The notes under the pieces were generated by a model. That model did no database searches. It saw nothing but the letters and a program-made list of their open reading frames with translations, and was not told the DNA's origin. Shown piece by piece: positions 1 through 7,135 of a stretch of 64,000 nucleotides of DNA. The DNA comes from CBDCWT01 sp965223305. Lineage in GTDB: Bacteria; Planctomycetota; Planctomycetia; Pirellulales; Pirellulaceae. The stretch is taken from the NCBI GenBank assembly GCA_965223305.1, contig CBDCWT010000016.1:227022-291021 (forward strand), in the 5' to 3' direction. A program made the position numbers and the translations under genes. Position 1 is the stretch's first letter. Every line of letters starts with the position of its first letter.

Positions 1-859
1 GCTGCGCATAGCGCGAGGGCAAGCAGTACCCAAGTAGGGGGCGCAAGGAGTACAGACACGCAGGCGAGCTGGCAGGGAGCGAGTGTGAGGCGCGGCACTC
101 GCGTCGAGATTTCGGCGAACATTCCACTTCGTTCCTCAGTTCTCCTGTATCGTTGTGCTGGAAGAACGGCCTTTAGCACCGGGCGCGAAATTGCCGGCTG
201 TGCGGAAAACGAGCCCCCCACGAGCCTGACAACCGGCACAGACGTTAAACTCAAATCGCTGTTTGGGCATTCGACAGCCGGTTGTAGCGAATCAACTTCT
301 CGCGTAGCGCAAGCAACTATCCACACAGCGAGTTTGCCGCAGAGGGTCACCGGCCGAAGGGCGCAAAGAAGAGGTGCTCTCGCCCCGATGTGTGTAAACT
401 ACGGTCGGGGCAAGTAGCAAACAGGGTGGTGGCAAGTAGCAAAACAGCATTTGGGACCGGCAACGCCGTTAAAGGATCTCTTGTCGCTAAGTTCGCCCGA
501 ATTTGGACGAGGTAGCCGAATTCGCCAGAATTTGGAACGAACCGCCGCTCCCGCCAAACTCTGGCGAGTTCGGCTACGCTCTGGCGAGTTCGGCTACGGA
601 TCCGAATCAGCCGCCGGGCGTTAGCCCACAGTTTCCACCAAAACCGGATGCTAACGCATTCCGGCTGATTGCGGCCGCGTATACGGTTGGTGATGGGGTG
701 TGATGAGCATTCCGCCGTGGAGCCGTCCTCTCCATCCTGCCGATCATGCAGTTTCGCCAAACTCTGGCGAGTTCGGCTACACACTGGCTACGACCGGGGA
801 GCCAACGAGCGGCTTAACTGGAGATGAGCCCCTATGGGCTGTATGGGAGGTGTTTCGCT
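1..859. other. Gene-free left edge with palindromic repeats
   Basis: I see no convincing gene here; the open frames show no recognisable domain and several run through repeats. From about 540 to 780 there are several copies of a short hairpin motif with arms GCCRAACTC and GAGTTYGGC around a TGGC loop. A larger palindrome lies at 605-670. The first 480 bases show no structure I can name. Confidence 0.6.
605..670. repeat. AATCAGCCG...CGGCTGATT palindromic repeat
   Basis: An imperfect palindrome of about 66 bases. The outer arms are AATCAGCCG and CGGCTGATT, and the inner arms contain GCGTTAGC and GCTAACGC. Relatives, some of them halves or degenerate, occur near 8937, 25778, 26463, 43619, 43936, 44242, 45608 and 56405. 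It behaves like a REP/BIME-type intergenic repeat. Confidence 0.7.
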
Positions 860-1972
860 GTGAAGCAACAGACTGGATCCCGCACACGTCGGCTCTGCTT
901 GCTGCTGCTCGCACTGGCCGTGAGTAACTCGAGCTGTGGCTGCAGCGCAGCGACAGATCCCAATACCAACCGCCGGGATGACACAGATTCGACGCCTCTG
1001 AAGTTGAACTACACCGATTCAGAACTGGCCGGCCTGCTAGACAGGCGCTCCCGGCTGAATGTCGATGCCTACGCGTCGATCACACCGGGACTGGATGTTG
1101 TCGGTAACAGCGCGCCCACCATTATCTTGCAAGCTCCCTCTCGCCAAGTGATCCTCCGCGGGCGCTCCTTAGACGGCACGCTGAACCGTCAATCGCTGAC
1201 TAAGCTACACGAGGTTTTACGCGACGTCCCCGAAACGATCCAGATTTCTTTGAAATGCACGAGGCTGCCGTTGAACCGCCTGGACGAGGGGACACTGGCT
1301 TTTTTTCAGTCGATCGCCGCTTTGCCCCGACTTGAGGAGTTTCGGTTGCACGGCTTCGACGGGGAGCTGCACGCGGACTATTTTCGGACGCTTTGCAAGT
1401 GCCGTGGGCTGAAGCTGCTTTTCGTCGGAGATCTTTCACAAACCGACGAGGCCGTTTTACGCGATCTGGAAAAACTAGAATTCTTGGATGTTGCTGATTG
1501 CCGCCTCGAGATTTTTCACGTCTTGGCGCGGCTGCCCCGAATCAAGAGCCTGTTTGTGAGAAGGCCGGCCGTCTTCTCTGGCGAGGTTACGCAGGAGGTT
1601 GCGGCTTCAATCAAACAACTCGATGGACGACTGACCAATTACGGTTCACCGTTGGGATCTCCGGTTCACCCGAGTTTAGTGCGGGCCCTGTCGGCGGTGA
1701 GCTCGCTGGAATCGTTGTGGGTCGAGGATATTGACCCCGCCTTGCCGCTGGCTGACCTGGAGGCGGTCGCCAATCTAAAAAATCTGAAACTGCTGGAACT
1801 GATGCAGCCTCTCACCGGTCAGGCGACACAACAAGAGCGGACACGGTTTACCGAACGGTACTTTGAGATTCTGGAGGCGGTCCGCATTAGACGGGAGAAG
1901 GCGATAGCTGAGCAGGTACAGAAAACGAAACGGCAGAGCGAGCCAAATCCGGGAGCGCAAAGCTCCCGCTGA
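860..1972 (+). CDS. Exported LRR-like hypothetical protein
   Basis: About 370 residues, function not recognised. I chose the GTG at 860 because GGGAGG at 845-850 lies 9 bases upstream; the frame also stays open to an ATG at 824. The N-terminus has an Arg-rich stretch and a Leu/Ala-rich hydrophobic segment ending in a Ser/Cys-rich region (NSSCGC), so a signal peptide or poor lipobox is likely. The middle has irregular repeats of the type LxxLxxLxL (for example LEKLEFLDVADCRLEIF and LANLKNLKLLEL-like stretches), resembling the degenerate leucine-rich repeats common in planctomycete surface proteins. The C-terminus is charged (Arg/Lys/Glu). It stands alone, about 270 bases upstream of the arsR-type gene. 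Confidence 0.6.
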   Translation: MKQQTGSRTRRLCLLLLALAVSNSSCGCSAATDPNTNRRDDTDSTPLKLNYTDSELAGLLDRRSRLNVDAYASITPGLDVVGNSAPTIILQAPSRQVILRGRSLDGTLNRQSLTKLHEVLRDVPETIQISLKCTRLPLNRLDEGTLAFFQSIAALPRLEEFRLHGFDGELHADYFRTLCKCRGLKLLFVGDLSQTDEAVLRDLEKLEFLDVADCRLEIFHVLARLPRIKSLFVRRPAVFSGEVTQEVAASIKQLDGRLTNYGSPLGSPVHPSLVRALSAVSSLESLWVEDIDPALPLADLEAVANLKNLKLLELMQPLTGQATQQERTRFTERYFEILEAVRIRREKAIAEQVQKTKRQSEPNPGAQSSR

Positions 1973-2194
1973 ACCGGGCGCCGAGACAAGTTCGGGAGAG
2001 CGAGACAAGTTCGGGAGGGCGAAGCTCCTGCTGAGCCGGGCCTTGCGGGGGGCGACCCACTTGCTGGCCCGCAAATCGGCGTCCGCACTGCCAGGCCGCC
2101 CCAAATGACGCTGCGAAATAGCCCGGGCCTACCACTCACACATTCCGGCTGATTGAGGTCCAAGACACCCGGTGACGCGCCTGAAAATAAAATC

Positions 2195-2222
2195 TTGACA
2201 TGTCGTTACATTTCGATATAAT
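2195..2222 (+). promoter_or_regulatory. Sigma-70 promoter of the ArsR/rhodanese genes
   Basis: A perfect TTGACA (2195-2200) and a perfect TATAAT (2217-2222) are separated by 16 bases. The expected transcript starts near 2229, which rules out the upstream in-frame ATG at 2200 as the translation start of the regulator and favours ATG 2242. Confidence 0.75.
2208..2221 (-). promoter_or_regulatory. Candidate ArsR operator 1
   Basis: Read on the minus strand this is TTATATCGAAATGT. The same 14-base pattern, with GG instead of the central AA, occurs on the plus strand at 2581-2594 before the next gene. This copy covers the -10 box, so binding would block transcription (autorepression). Assignment to the adjacent ArsR protein is inferred. 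Confidence 0.45.
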
Positions 2223-2241
2223 TGAGCATAGAGATCGACCG

Positions 2242-2559
2242 ATGACAACCAAAATGAAGCAAACGAAGTTAACTCCGCTTCCTGCCTTGAAGGAAGCTGC
2301 GGAGTGCCTGAAGATTCTGGCCCATCCGCACCGGTTGCGGATGGTGCAGATGCTGCTGCGCGGCCGGTACACGGTGGGAGAATTGGCCGAGGCCTGCAGC
2401 ATTCCCAGTCACATGGCGTCCGAACACCTGCGGTTAATGCAACGCTGCGGGTTCCTGACCAGCGAAAAAGAGGGAAGGCGAGCTTACTACGAGGTTGCCG
2501 AGCCGCACTTGGCCAAGATCATGCAATGCGTGGAAGCACGGTTCGACAGTCAGAAGTGA
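2242..2559 (+). CDS. ArsR/SmtB-family transcriptional regulator
   Basis: A 105-residue winged-helix repressor. The region from about residue 20 (CLKILAHPHRLRMVQML) through GELAEACSIPSHMASEHLRL to GRRAYYEV matches the ArsR fold: helix-turn-helix followed by a beta wing. Cys residues lie in the recognition-helix region (EACS), before the wing (RCGF) and near the C-terminus (MQCVE). They could sense thiols, persulfides or metals, but the classical ELCVCDL site is not intact. Start ATG 2242 follows a strong promoter by about 13 bases, giving a very short leader. Its neighbours are rhodanese and CoA-disulfide reductase genes, so a role in sulfane-sulfur or redox stress control is likely, comparable to SqrR/BigR-type regulators. 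The ligand is not determined. Confidence 0.85.
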   Translation: MTTKMKQTKLTPLPALKEAAECLKILAHPHRLRMVQMLLRGRYTVGELAEACSIPSHMASEHLRLMQRCGFLTSEKEGRRAYYEVAEPHLAKIMQCVEARFDSQK

Positions 2560-2580
2560 GTTTTTTTCGTCAATAGATCG

Positions 2581-2594
2581 TTATATCGGGATGT
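2581..2594 (+). promoter_or_regulatory. Candidate ArsR operator 2
   Basis: TTATATCGGGATGT lies between the ArsR gene and the rhodanese gene. It matches 12 of 14 positions of the reverse complement of the site covering the ArsR promoter. Its position, 33 bases before the rhodanese start, suggests that the sulfur genes are controlled by the same regulator. Confidence 0.4.
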
Positions 2595-2626
2595 TTAAAT
2601 TTATCGATCCGTAAGAGGAGCAAGTG

Positions 2627-3190
2627 ATGAACTCGACCGTTTCACCTCAACGGCTGCGTGAGCTGCATGAGACAGGCACGTCGATCGACGTCCTCGACGT
2701 GAGGACGCCTGTTGAATTTCGCGAGCTCCATCTCGAGTTCGCGCGCAACCTTCCTCTGGCCGATCTCGATCCGCACAAAGTGATGCAAGCCCGCAACGGG
2801 ACGCAGGATGAACCTCTCTATGTGGTCTGCCGCAGCGGCAGTCGCGGTGAGCAAGCCTGCCAGAAATTCCAACGGGCCGGGTTCACCAACGTCATCAACA
2901 TTGCAGGCGGTACGTTAGCCTGCGAGCAAGCGGGGCTGCCTGTCGTGCGGGGAAAGCAGGCGATCTCTCTCGAGCGACAGGTCCGCATCGCCGCGGGATT
3001 TCTGGTATTGCTGGGAATCGTGTTGAGCTCGTTGCTCCATCCCGGCTTCCTCGCCCTGTCGGCTTTTGTGGGGGCCGGTTTGATGTTCGCGGGAATCACA
3101 AACACCTGCGGGATGGCGATGCTGCTGGCCAAGATGCCCTGGAATCAATGCTCGGCAGAGCGTTCGACCCAAGGCGCTGTACAACAATGA
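2627..3190 (+). CDS. YgaP-like membrane rhodanese (sulfurtransferase)
   Basis: 187 residues. Residues 1-110 form a rhodanese domain with the active-site loop CRSGSR (catalytic Cys about residue 68) and the ending NINAGGxxAW-like NIAGGTLACEQAGLPV. Two hydrophobic segments follow (about 122-142 and 146-165) of the DUF2892/YgaP type, so the sulfurtransferase is tethered to the inner membrane, facing the cytoplasm in known homologues. ATG 2627 is preceded by GAGGAG at 2615-2620; a GTG lies directly in front at 2624. YgaP proteins take persulfide sulfur onto the loop Cys. With ArsR upstream and CoA-disulfide reductase downstream it forms a sulfane-sulfur handling cluster. Confidence 0.88.
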   Translation: MNSTVSPQRLRELHETGTSIDVLDVRTPVEFRELHLEFARNLPLADLDPHKVMQARNGTQDEPLYVVCRSGSRGEQACQKFQRAGFTNVINIAGGTLACEQAGLPVVRGKQAISLERQVRIAAGFLVLLGIVLSSLLHPGFLALSAFVGAGLMFAGITNTCGMAMLLAKMPWNQCSAERSTQGAVQQ

Positions 3191-3300
3191 GTTGCCGACT
3201 TCCGTTCCCTCTCCCTTGCCTCGCGTAGCGAGAATAGCAGGGGGAGAGGGTGGGGTGAGGGGGGACGACAAACGCACTCGAACCGAGGGAGAACATCAAA
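3191..3300. repeat. Intergenic hairpin between sulfur genes
   Basis: The arms CCCTCTCCCTTGC and GGGGGAGAGGG enclose a CGCGTAGCGAG core, giving a stable stem in the 110-base gap. The same CCCTCTCC/GGAGAGGG theme recurs near 9010, 25690, 26325, 26530 and 56350. It could attenuate transcription or protect the upstream mRNA end. Confidence 0.4.
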
Positions 3301-4977
3301 ATGAAGATCGTCATTGTCGGCGGAGTCGCTGGGGGAGCTTCGGCTGCCGCGCGTGCCCGACGTCTCTCCGAAGACGCTGAGATCGTGCTGCTGGAGCGCG
3401 GGCCCGACGTTTCCTTCGCTAACTGCGGTCTGCCGTACTACATTGGCGGAACGATCACCGATCGCGATAAGTTGCTAGTCGTAACGCCAGAGCGAATGCA
3501 GGCTCGTTTCAATCTTGACGTGCGTGTCCGATCGTCGGTCGAGTCGATCAACCGCAGCGCGAAATCCGTCCGCATCCGTGATCTCACTTCGGGGCGCGAA
3601 TACGACGAGTCGTTCGACAAGCTGATCCTCGCGCCCGGCGCGGCGCCCTTGCGGCCGGCGATTCCCGGCATCGACTTGCCCGGTGTTTTTACGCTCCGCA
3701 ATCTGCAGGACATGGATCGCATCAAGGCGGCCATCGACGAGGGTGTCAAGGAGGCGGTCGTTGTCGGCGCGGGGTTTATCGGTCTTGAACTTGTTGAGAA
3801 CCTTGCGGGATTGGGAATCTCCACCACGCTCGTCGAGCTGCAGAACCAGGTGCTGCCGCCGTTTGACCCGGAGATGACGACGCCGCTCGCCGAAGCTTTG
3901 GAGGCGAACGGAGTGACGCTTCACCTCGGCGATTCCGCAGAGGCGTTCGAGGAAACACCCACGGGACTTCTCGTTCGCCTCAAGTCGGGACGATCACTAC
4001 CTGCCCATGTCGTGGCGTTAGGCATCGGTGTACGGCCCGAAAACCGATTGGCAGTCGACGCCGGTTTGGAAGTAGGTCCCCGCGGCGGCATACGAGTTAA
4101 CGCTCAACTTCAGACCAGCGACCCCGACATCTATGCCGTAGGCGACGCGATCGAAGTTGAAGACTTCGTGCTGCAAGTACCCACGCAAGTTCCCCTGGCC
4201 GGGCCCGCAAACCGGCAGGGGCGGATCGCCGCTGACAACATCTTTGGTCGCCCGTCGCGATATCGAGGCACGCAAGGCACAGCCATTCTGGGCTTATTCG
4301 AACTGACCGCAGCTATGACGGGTGCTTCGGAGAAGGTCTTGAAGAGGAACAACGTCACCTATCGGACCATCTATGTGCATCCGACCGATCACGCTGGATA
4401 CTATCCAGACGCCCAGCAAATGACGCTCAAGGTTTTGTTCGATCCAGAATCGGGTGGCAGACTACTGGGGGCGCAGGGAGTCGGTCGCTCGGGCGTCGAC
4501 AAACGTATCGACGTTTTGGCTGTTGCCATTCAGGCGGGGATGACGGTCTTTGACCTCGAGGAGTCCGAACTGTGCTACGCCCCTCAGTTCGGGTCCGCGA
4601 AAGACCCCGTCAATATGGTGGGATTCGTCGCCGCCGGTCTGTTGCGAGACGATCATCCGCAAATTGACGTGCCCACCTTCACGACCACTTCCGCCAAGGA
4701 TGAGGTCTTGCTGCTGGATGTTCGCACACCAGCCGAATTTGCTGCCGGTCACATTCCCCGAGCTGTGAACATCCCAGTGGACGAGCTGCGGTCGCGCTTG
4801 AGCGAATTGCCTAAGGAGAAGCCGATCGTGACATACTGCAAGGTGGGTCAGCGTGGGTACTTGGCAACGCGAGTTCTACTGCACAACGGCCTGTCCGCCA
4901 TGAACCTCAGCGGCGGTTACTTGACCTACCGTCTTCACTTTCCAGCAGATGCTACAGCGGCATCACCCGCCAGGTAA
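3301..4977 (+). CDS. CoA-disulfide reductase / NAD(P)-disulfide oxidoreductase fused to rhodanese
   Basis: 558 residues. The N-terminal FAD site is GGVAGGASAAARARR (residues 7-21). The single redox Cys (about residue 42) sits in SFANCGLPYY, the signature of CoA-disulfide reductase and NADH oxidase/persulfide reductase. A second dinucleotide fold begins AVVVGAGFIGLELVENL. Residues about 465-555 form a rhodanese domain with loop CKVGQRGY (Cys about 513). Such CoADR-RHD fusions reduce CoA disulfide, CoA persulfide or polysulfide with NAD(P)H and hand sulfur between the two Cys sites in the cytoplasm. The gene lies 110 bases after the membrane rhodanese and probably shares its ArsR control. The exact substrate cannot be read from sequence. 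Confidence 0.9.
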   Translation: MKIVIVGGVAGGASAAARARRLSEDAEIVLLERGPDVSFANCGLPYYIGGTITDRDKLLVVTPERMQARFNLDVRVRSSVESINRSAKSVRIRDLTSGREYDESFDKLILAPGAAPLRPAIPGIDLPGVFTLRNLQDMDRIKAAIDEGVKEAVVVGAGFIGLELVENLAGLGISTTLVELQNQVLPPFDPEMTTPLAEALEANGVTLHLGDSAEAFEETPTGLLVRLKSGRSLPAHVVALGIGVRPENRLAVDAGLEVGPRGGIRVNAQLQTSDPDIYAVGDAIEVEDFVLQVPTQVPLAGPANRQGRIAADNIFGRPSRYRGTQGTAILGLFELTAAMTGASEKVLKRNNVTYRTIYVHPTDHAGYYPDAQQMTLKVLFDPESGGRLLGAQGVGRSGVDKRIDVLAVAIQAGMTVFDLEESELCYAPQFGSAKDPVNMVGFVAAGLLRDDHPQIDVPTFTTTSAKDEVLLLDVRTPAEFAAGHIPRAVNIPVDELRSRLSELPKEKPIVTYCKVGQRGYLATRVLLHNGLSAMNLSGGYLTYRLHFPADATAASPAR

Positions 4978-5024
4978 CTCCGGCTCACTGTGCTTATGTC
5001 ACTGCCCATGTCACTGGGGTTTGA

Positions 5025-6365
5025 TTACTTGGGAAAGCAGTTACCGAACGCCAGCAGCAGCTTTGGCGGCCCGCTGAGGCGGATCCTGCGTTGCAGTAGG
5101 GCCCACACGATGCTGCGTTCCTTACGAAGGAACTCGATCCAAGTCTTGGCGTCGGCCGCAACGTGTAGATCCCGCTGGCCAACGTGGCCCACCTCGATTT
5201 TGATTTGCTTGTCGCGGATCGTGATCGTTGCCCGACACGGCTCGTCACCTGTAAAGGTGAAGTGATAAACCGCGTTCAAACCGGCGGACTTACCCGGCTG
5301 AAACACCAGCGGAGCGTCACTCAAGAAACCGGCAATCGTCTCCGGTCGCAGGCTATTACCTACCTGTTTGACCTGCTTGTGGGGGAACCGTTTGACGACG
5401 TGGTCTGCTGCATCAGAGTTTGGCAGCACGTAGACCGTCTCCTGCTTTTCCTGCAGGGGCTTCACGTAGTCGGTCAGGTGCGTTTTTTTGTCGGCCAGGT
5501 AGGGCCCAATCACGTCCTCACCCGCAGGACACACCGAAAGACAATAGGCCGCCTTGTAGTTCGCTCCGAAGGAGAGGCTCTGCCACATTGAGGCCGATTC
5601 GGCATCGCTCACGCGGCCGCGATAGTCGAAGCGACTCTTGCTGGCGGCCAGCTCCTCTGCCCAATCGGTGAAGCCGCCCATGAACTCGCGATAGTTGTGC
5701 GTGTAGCACGCCGAGAAATTGAAATCGCCTTGCGGCGATACCGCGCCCACTGGACAGGCCGCCACGCACAGCTTGCATTCGAGGCAGGGGTTGAAGTCGA
5801 TCGGCTGATCATAAGCAGTGGCCCGGGTATCCATCAGCACCGTGCCAAGCAGCACGAAGTTGCCGAACTTAGGGTGGATCACATTGCGGTGAATGCCCAT
5901 CACACCCAGCCCTGCTGCGACAGCGACCGGTTTGTGACTGACCACCCACAGCTTTCCGGGGAAACGGTCCATCTCCATCGGAAACCCCATGGCCGGATTG
6001 ATGGCTCGCACGCCATGACGTTCTAAGGCAGCGACCACCTGTTGTGACACTTCGTTGACTTGATCGCCGCGATGATGAAACTCCATGTTCGCGACGCTGC
6101 GGGCGGTGCTGCGAATCGGTTCGCGGTTGAGCCGACAGACGAAACTGAGGAGCGTCTGCGTCGCTGGAAAATGTTGCAGGATGTCGCCGCGCTGATCGTC
6201 CAATGCTGGCCGCTCGAGCTCGACGATGCCAGCGTCATCGGCTCCCGCTTCGATGGCCAGCTGCTTGAGCCATCGGGCATCGAGCTTCTCCGGCGCTGTG
6301 GCCACTTCGCCCGCAGCGAGCTGCTGTTGATGACGTACAACCGTGGGATGTTCTTGCAACTTCAT
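5025..6365 (-). CDS. 4Fe-4S dicluster protein fused to SCP2-like domain
   Basis: 446 residues from ATG 6365; the frame extends to a TTG at 6407, but that would place the start inside a candidate operator. The central region carries CxxCxxCxxxCP (CLECKLCVAACPVGA) and a second Cys set (CLSVCP) as in the ferredoxin parts of epoxyqueuosine reductase and reductive dehalogenases. The preceding GLGVMGIHRNVIHPKFGNFV stretch is also typical of those families. The last ~100 residues (KSAGLNAVYHFTFTG to LSGPPK) resemble a sterol-carrier-protein-2 domain, which binds lipids or other hydrophobic ligands. No signal peptide is evident. A reductase acting on a hydrophobic substrate is a reasonable guess; the real substrate is unknown. 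It is downstream of and co-directional with the MarR gene. Confidence 0.75.
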   Translation of the reverse strand: MKLQEHPTVVRHQQQLAAGEVATAPEKLDARWLKQLAIEAGADDAGIVELERPALDDQRGDILQHFPATQTLLSFVCRLNREPIRSTARSVANMEFHHRGDQVNEVSQQVVAALERHGVRAINPAMGFPMEMDRFPGKLWVVSHKPVAVAAGLGVMGIHRNVIHPKFGNFVLLGTVLMDTRATAYDQPIDFNPCLECKLCVAACPVGAVSPQGDFNFSACYTHNYREFMGGFTDWAEELAASKSRFDYRGRVSDAESASMWQSLSFGANYKAAYCLSVCPAGEDVIGPYLADKKTHLTDYVKPLQEKQETVYVLPNSDAADHVVKRFPHKQVKQVGNSLRPETIAGFLSDAPLVFQPGKSAGLNAVYHFTFTGDEPCRATITIRDKQIKIEVGHVGQRDLHVAADAKTWIEFLRKERSIVWALLQRRIRLSGPPKLLLAFGNCFPK

Positions 6366-6381
6366 GATCAACGTCCGGTTT

Positions 6382-6398
6382 AATTGTACATACAACTT
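6382..6398. promoter_or_regulatory. Candidate MarR operator before the 4Fe-4S/SCP2 gene
   Basis: The core TTGTACATACAA (6384-6395) is a perfect 5-2-5 inverted repeat just upstream of the 4Fe-4S gene. The extended form AATTGTACATACAACT matches 13 of 16 positions with the site in front of the MarR gene itself. MarR proteins bind short palindromes of this kind. Confidence 0.55.
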
Positions 6399-6417
6399 GT
6401 TTGACAAAAAAAGTCTG

Positions 6418-6858
6418 TCATGCCGGCGGAATGCGACCTGCAGCTTTCAGTAGCGTCGCTACACCATCCTTGCCTAAGATCTTCCCTGCCTGCTGCTGAG
6501 CTGTTTTCCATTTTGGGATGGCGCGATCCAGTAAACGGCGTCCTTCCCTGGTCAACCGGAACGGCTGAGCCCGTCCATCTTCGTCGGCCACCGTTTCGAG
6601 CCAGCCGCGGGCTTTCATTCGCTCCACATTGCGACTCAACGTCGACACATCCAACCGCATCCTCTTGCAAACGTCAGCAGGTCGAGCCACCCCAAGTTTC
6701 CCCGCCGCGACCAGCAAGTTCATCTGGCTAACCTTCAACCCGAGGGGGCGCAGTGCGTCGTCGTAGATCTTGGTAATGGCCCGGTTGAGCATCCTTAAAC
6801 GCACCGCGATGCACTCGCCGGCAATCGTATCAACACTGGTTTTACTGTTCTGAGCCAT
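6418..6858 (-). CDS. MarR-family transcriptional regulator
   Basis: 146 residues. The middle shows the MarR winged helix-turn-helix: VSQMNLLVAAGKLGVARPADVCKRM, then LDVSTLSRNVERMKARGWLE, then the wing DEDGRAQPFRLTREGRRLL. Flanking helices would form the dimer interface. The gene is followed after about 50 bases by the 4Fe-4S/SCP2 gene on the same strand. A conserved palindrome before each gene suggests autorepression and control of the reductase. The inducer is unknown; MarR proteins usually respond to small aromatic or lipophilic compounds or to oxidants. Confidence 0.88.
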   Translation of the reverse strand: MAQNSKTSVDTIAGECIAVRLRMLNRAITKIYDDALRPLGLKVSQMNLLVAAGKLGVARPADVCKRMRLDVSTLSRNVERMKARGWLETVADEDGRAQPFRLTREGRRLLDRAIPKWKTAQQQAGKILGKDGVATLLKAAGRIPPA

Positions 6859-6872
6859 GCTGAACCTTATTT

Positions 6873-6888
6873 AACTGTATATGCAACT
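6873..6888. promoter_or_regulatory. Candidate MarR autoregulatory operator
   Basis: AACTGTATATGCAACT lies 15 bases upstream of the MarR start codon. It is the weaker sister of the perfect palindrome at 6384-6395 (three differences in 16). Confidence 0.5.
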
Positions 6889-6929
6889 ATATCCGCCGTC
6901 AAGTCAGCAGTGTGAGTTTCAGAAAGAAA

Positions 6930-7018
6930 GTAGGCCGGAACAAGCGGCGCAAGCAGCCATCCCTCCGCCTACGATTGCCCACGCCGCGCCGTTCCGGCAA
7001 CACCCACCGGTTCGATGC
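6930..7018 (+). repeat. Half copy of the GTAGGCCGG palindromic element (family B)
   Basis: It begins with GTAGGCCGGAACAAGCGGC, the terminal repeat of the ~182-base family B element, and keeps the inner GCCTACGATT and GCCGCGC...GTTCCGGC parts before ending at TTCGATGCG. The second half is missing. It sits in the gap between the MarR gene and the dehydrogenase gene. Confidence 0.6.
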
Positions 7019-7135
7019 GTTTGAGGGCCCAACGAGGCTGTGCTGCTTTAGCACTTCACAAACCTGCGGACATCGACTTCTACCCTCCCGCGCGCGGGAG
7101 GGTCGGACGCGATAGCGGAAGATCCTTGACCAGTC

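Noticed and set aside
85..417. Open frame of about 110 codons at the left edge
   Set aside because: No SD, no recognisable domain or membrane segment, and unusual composition; the surrounding DNA is intergenic repeat.
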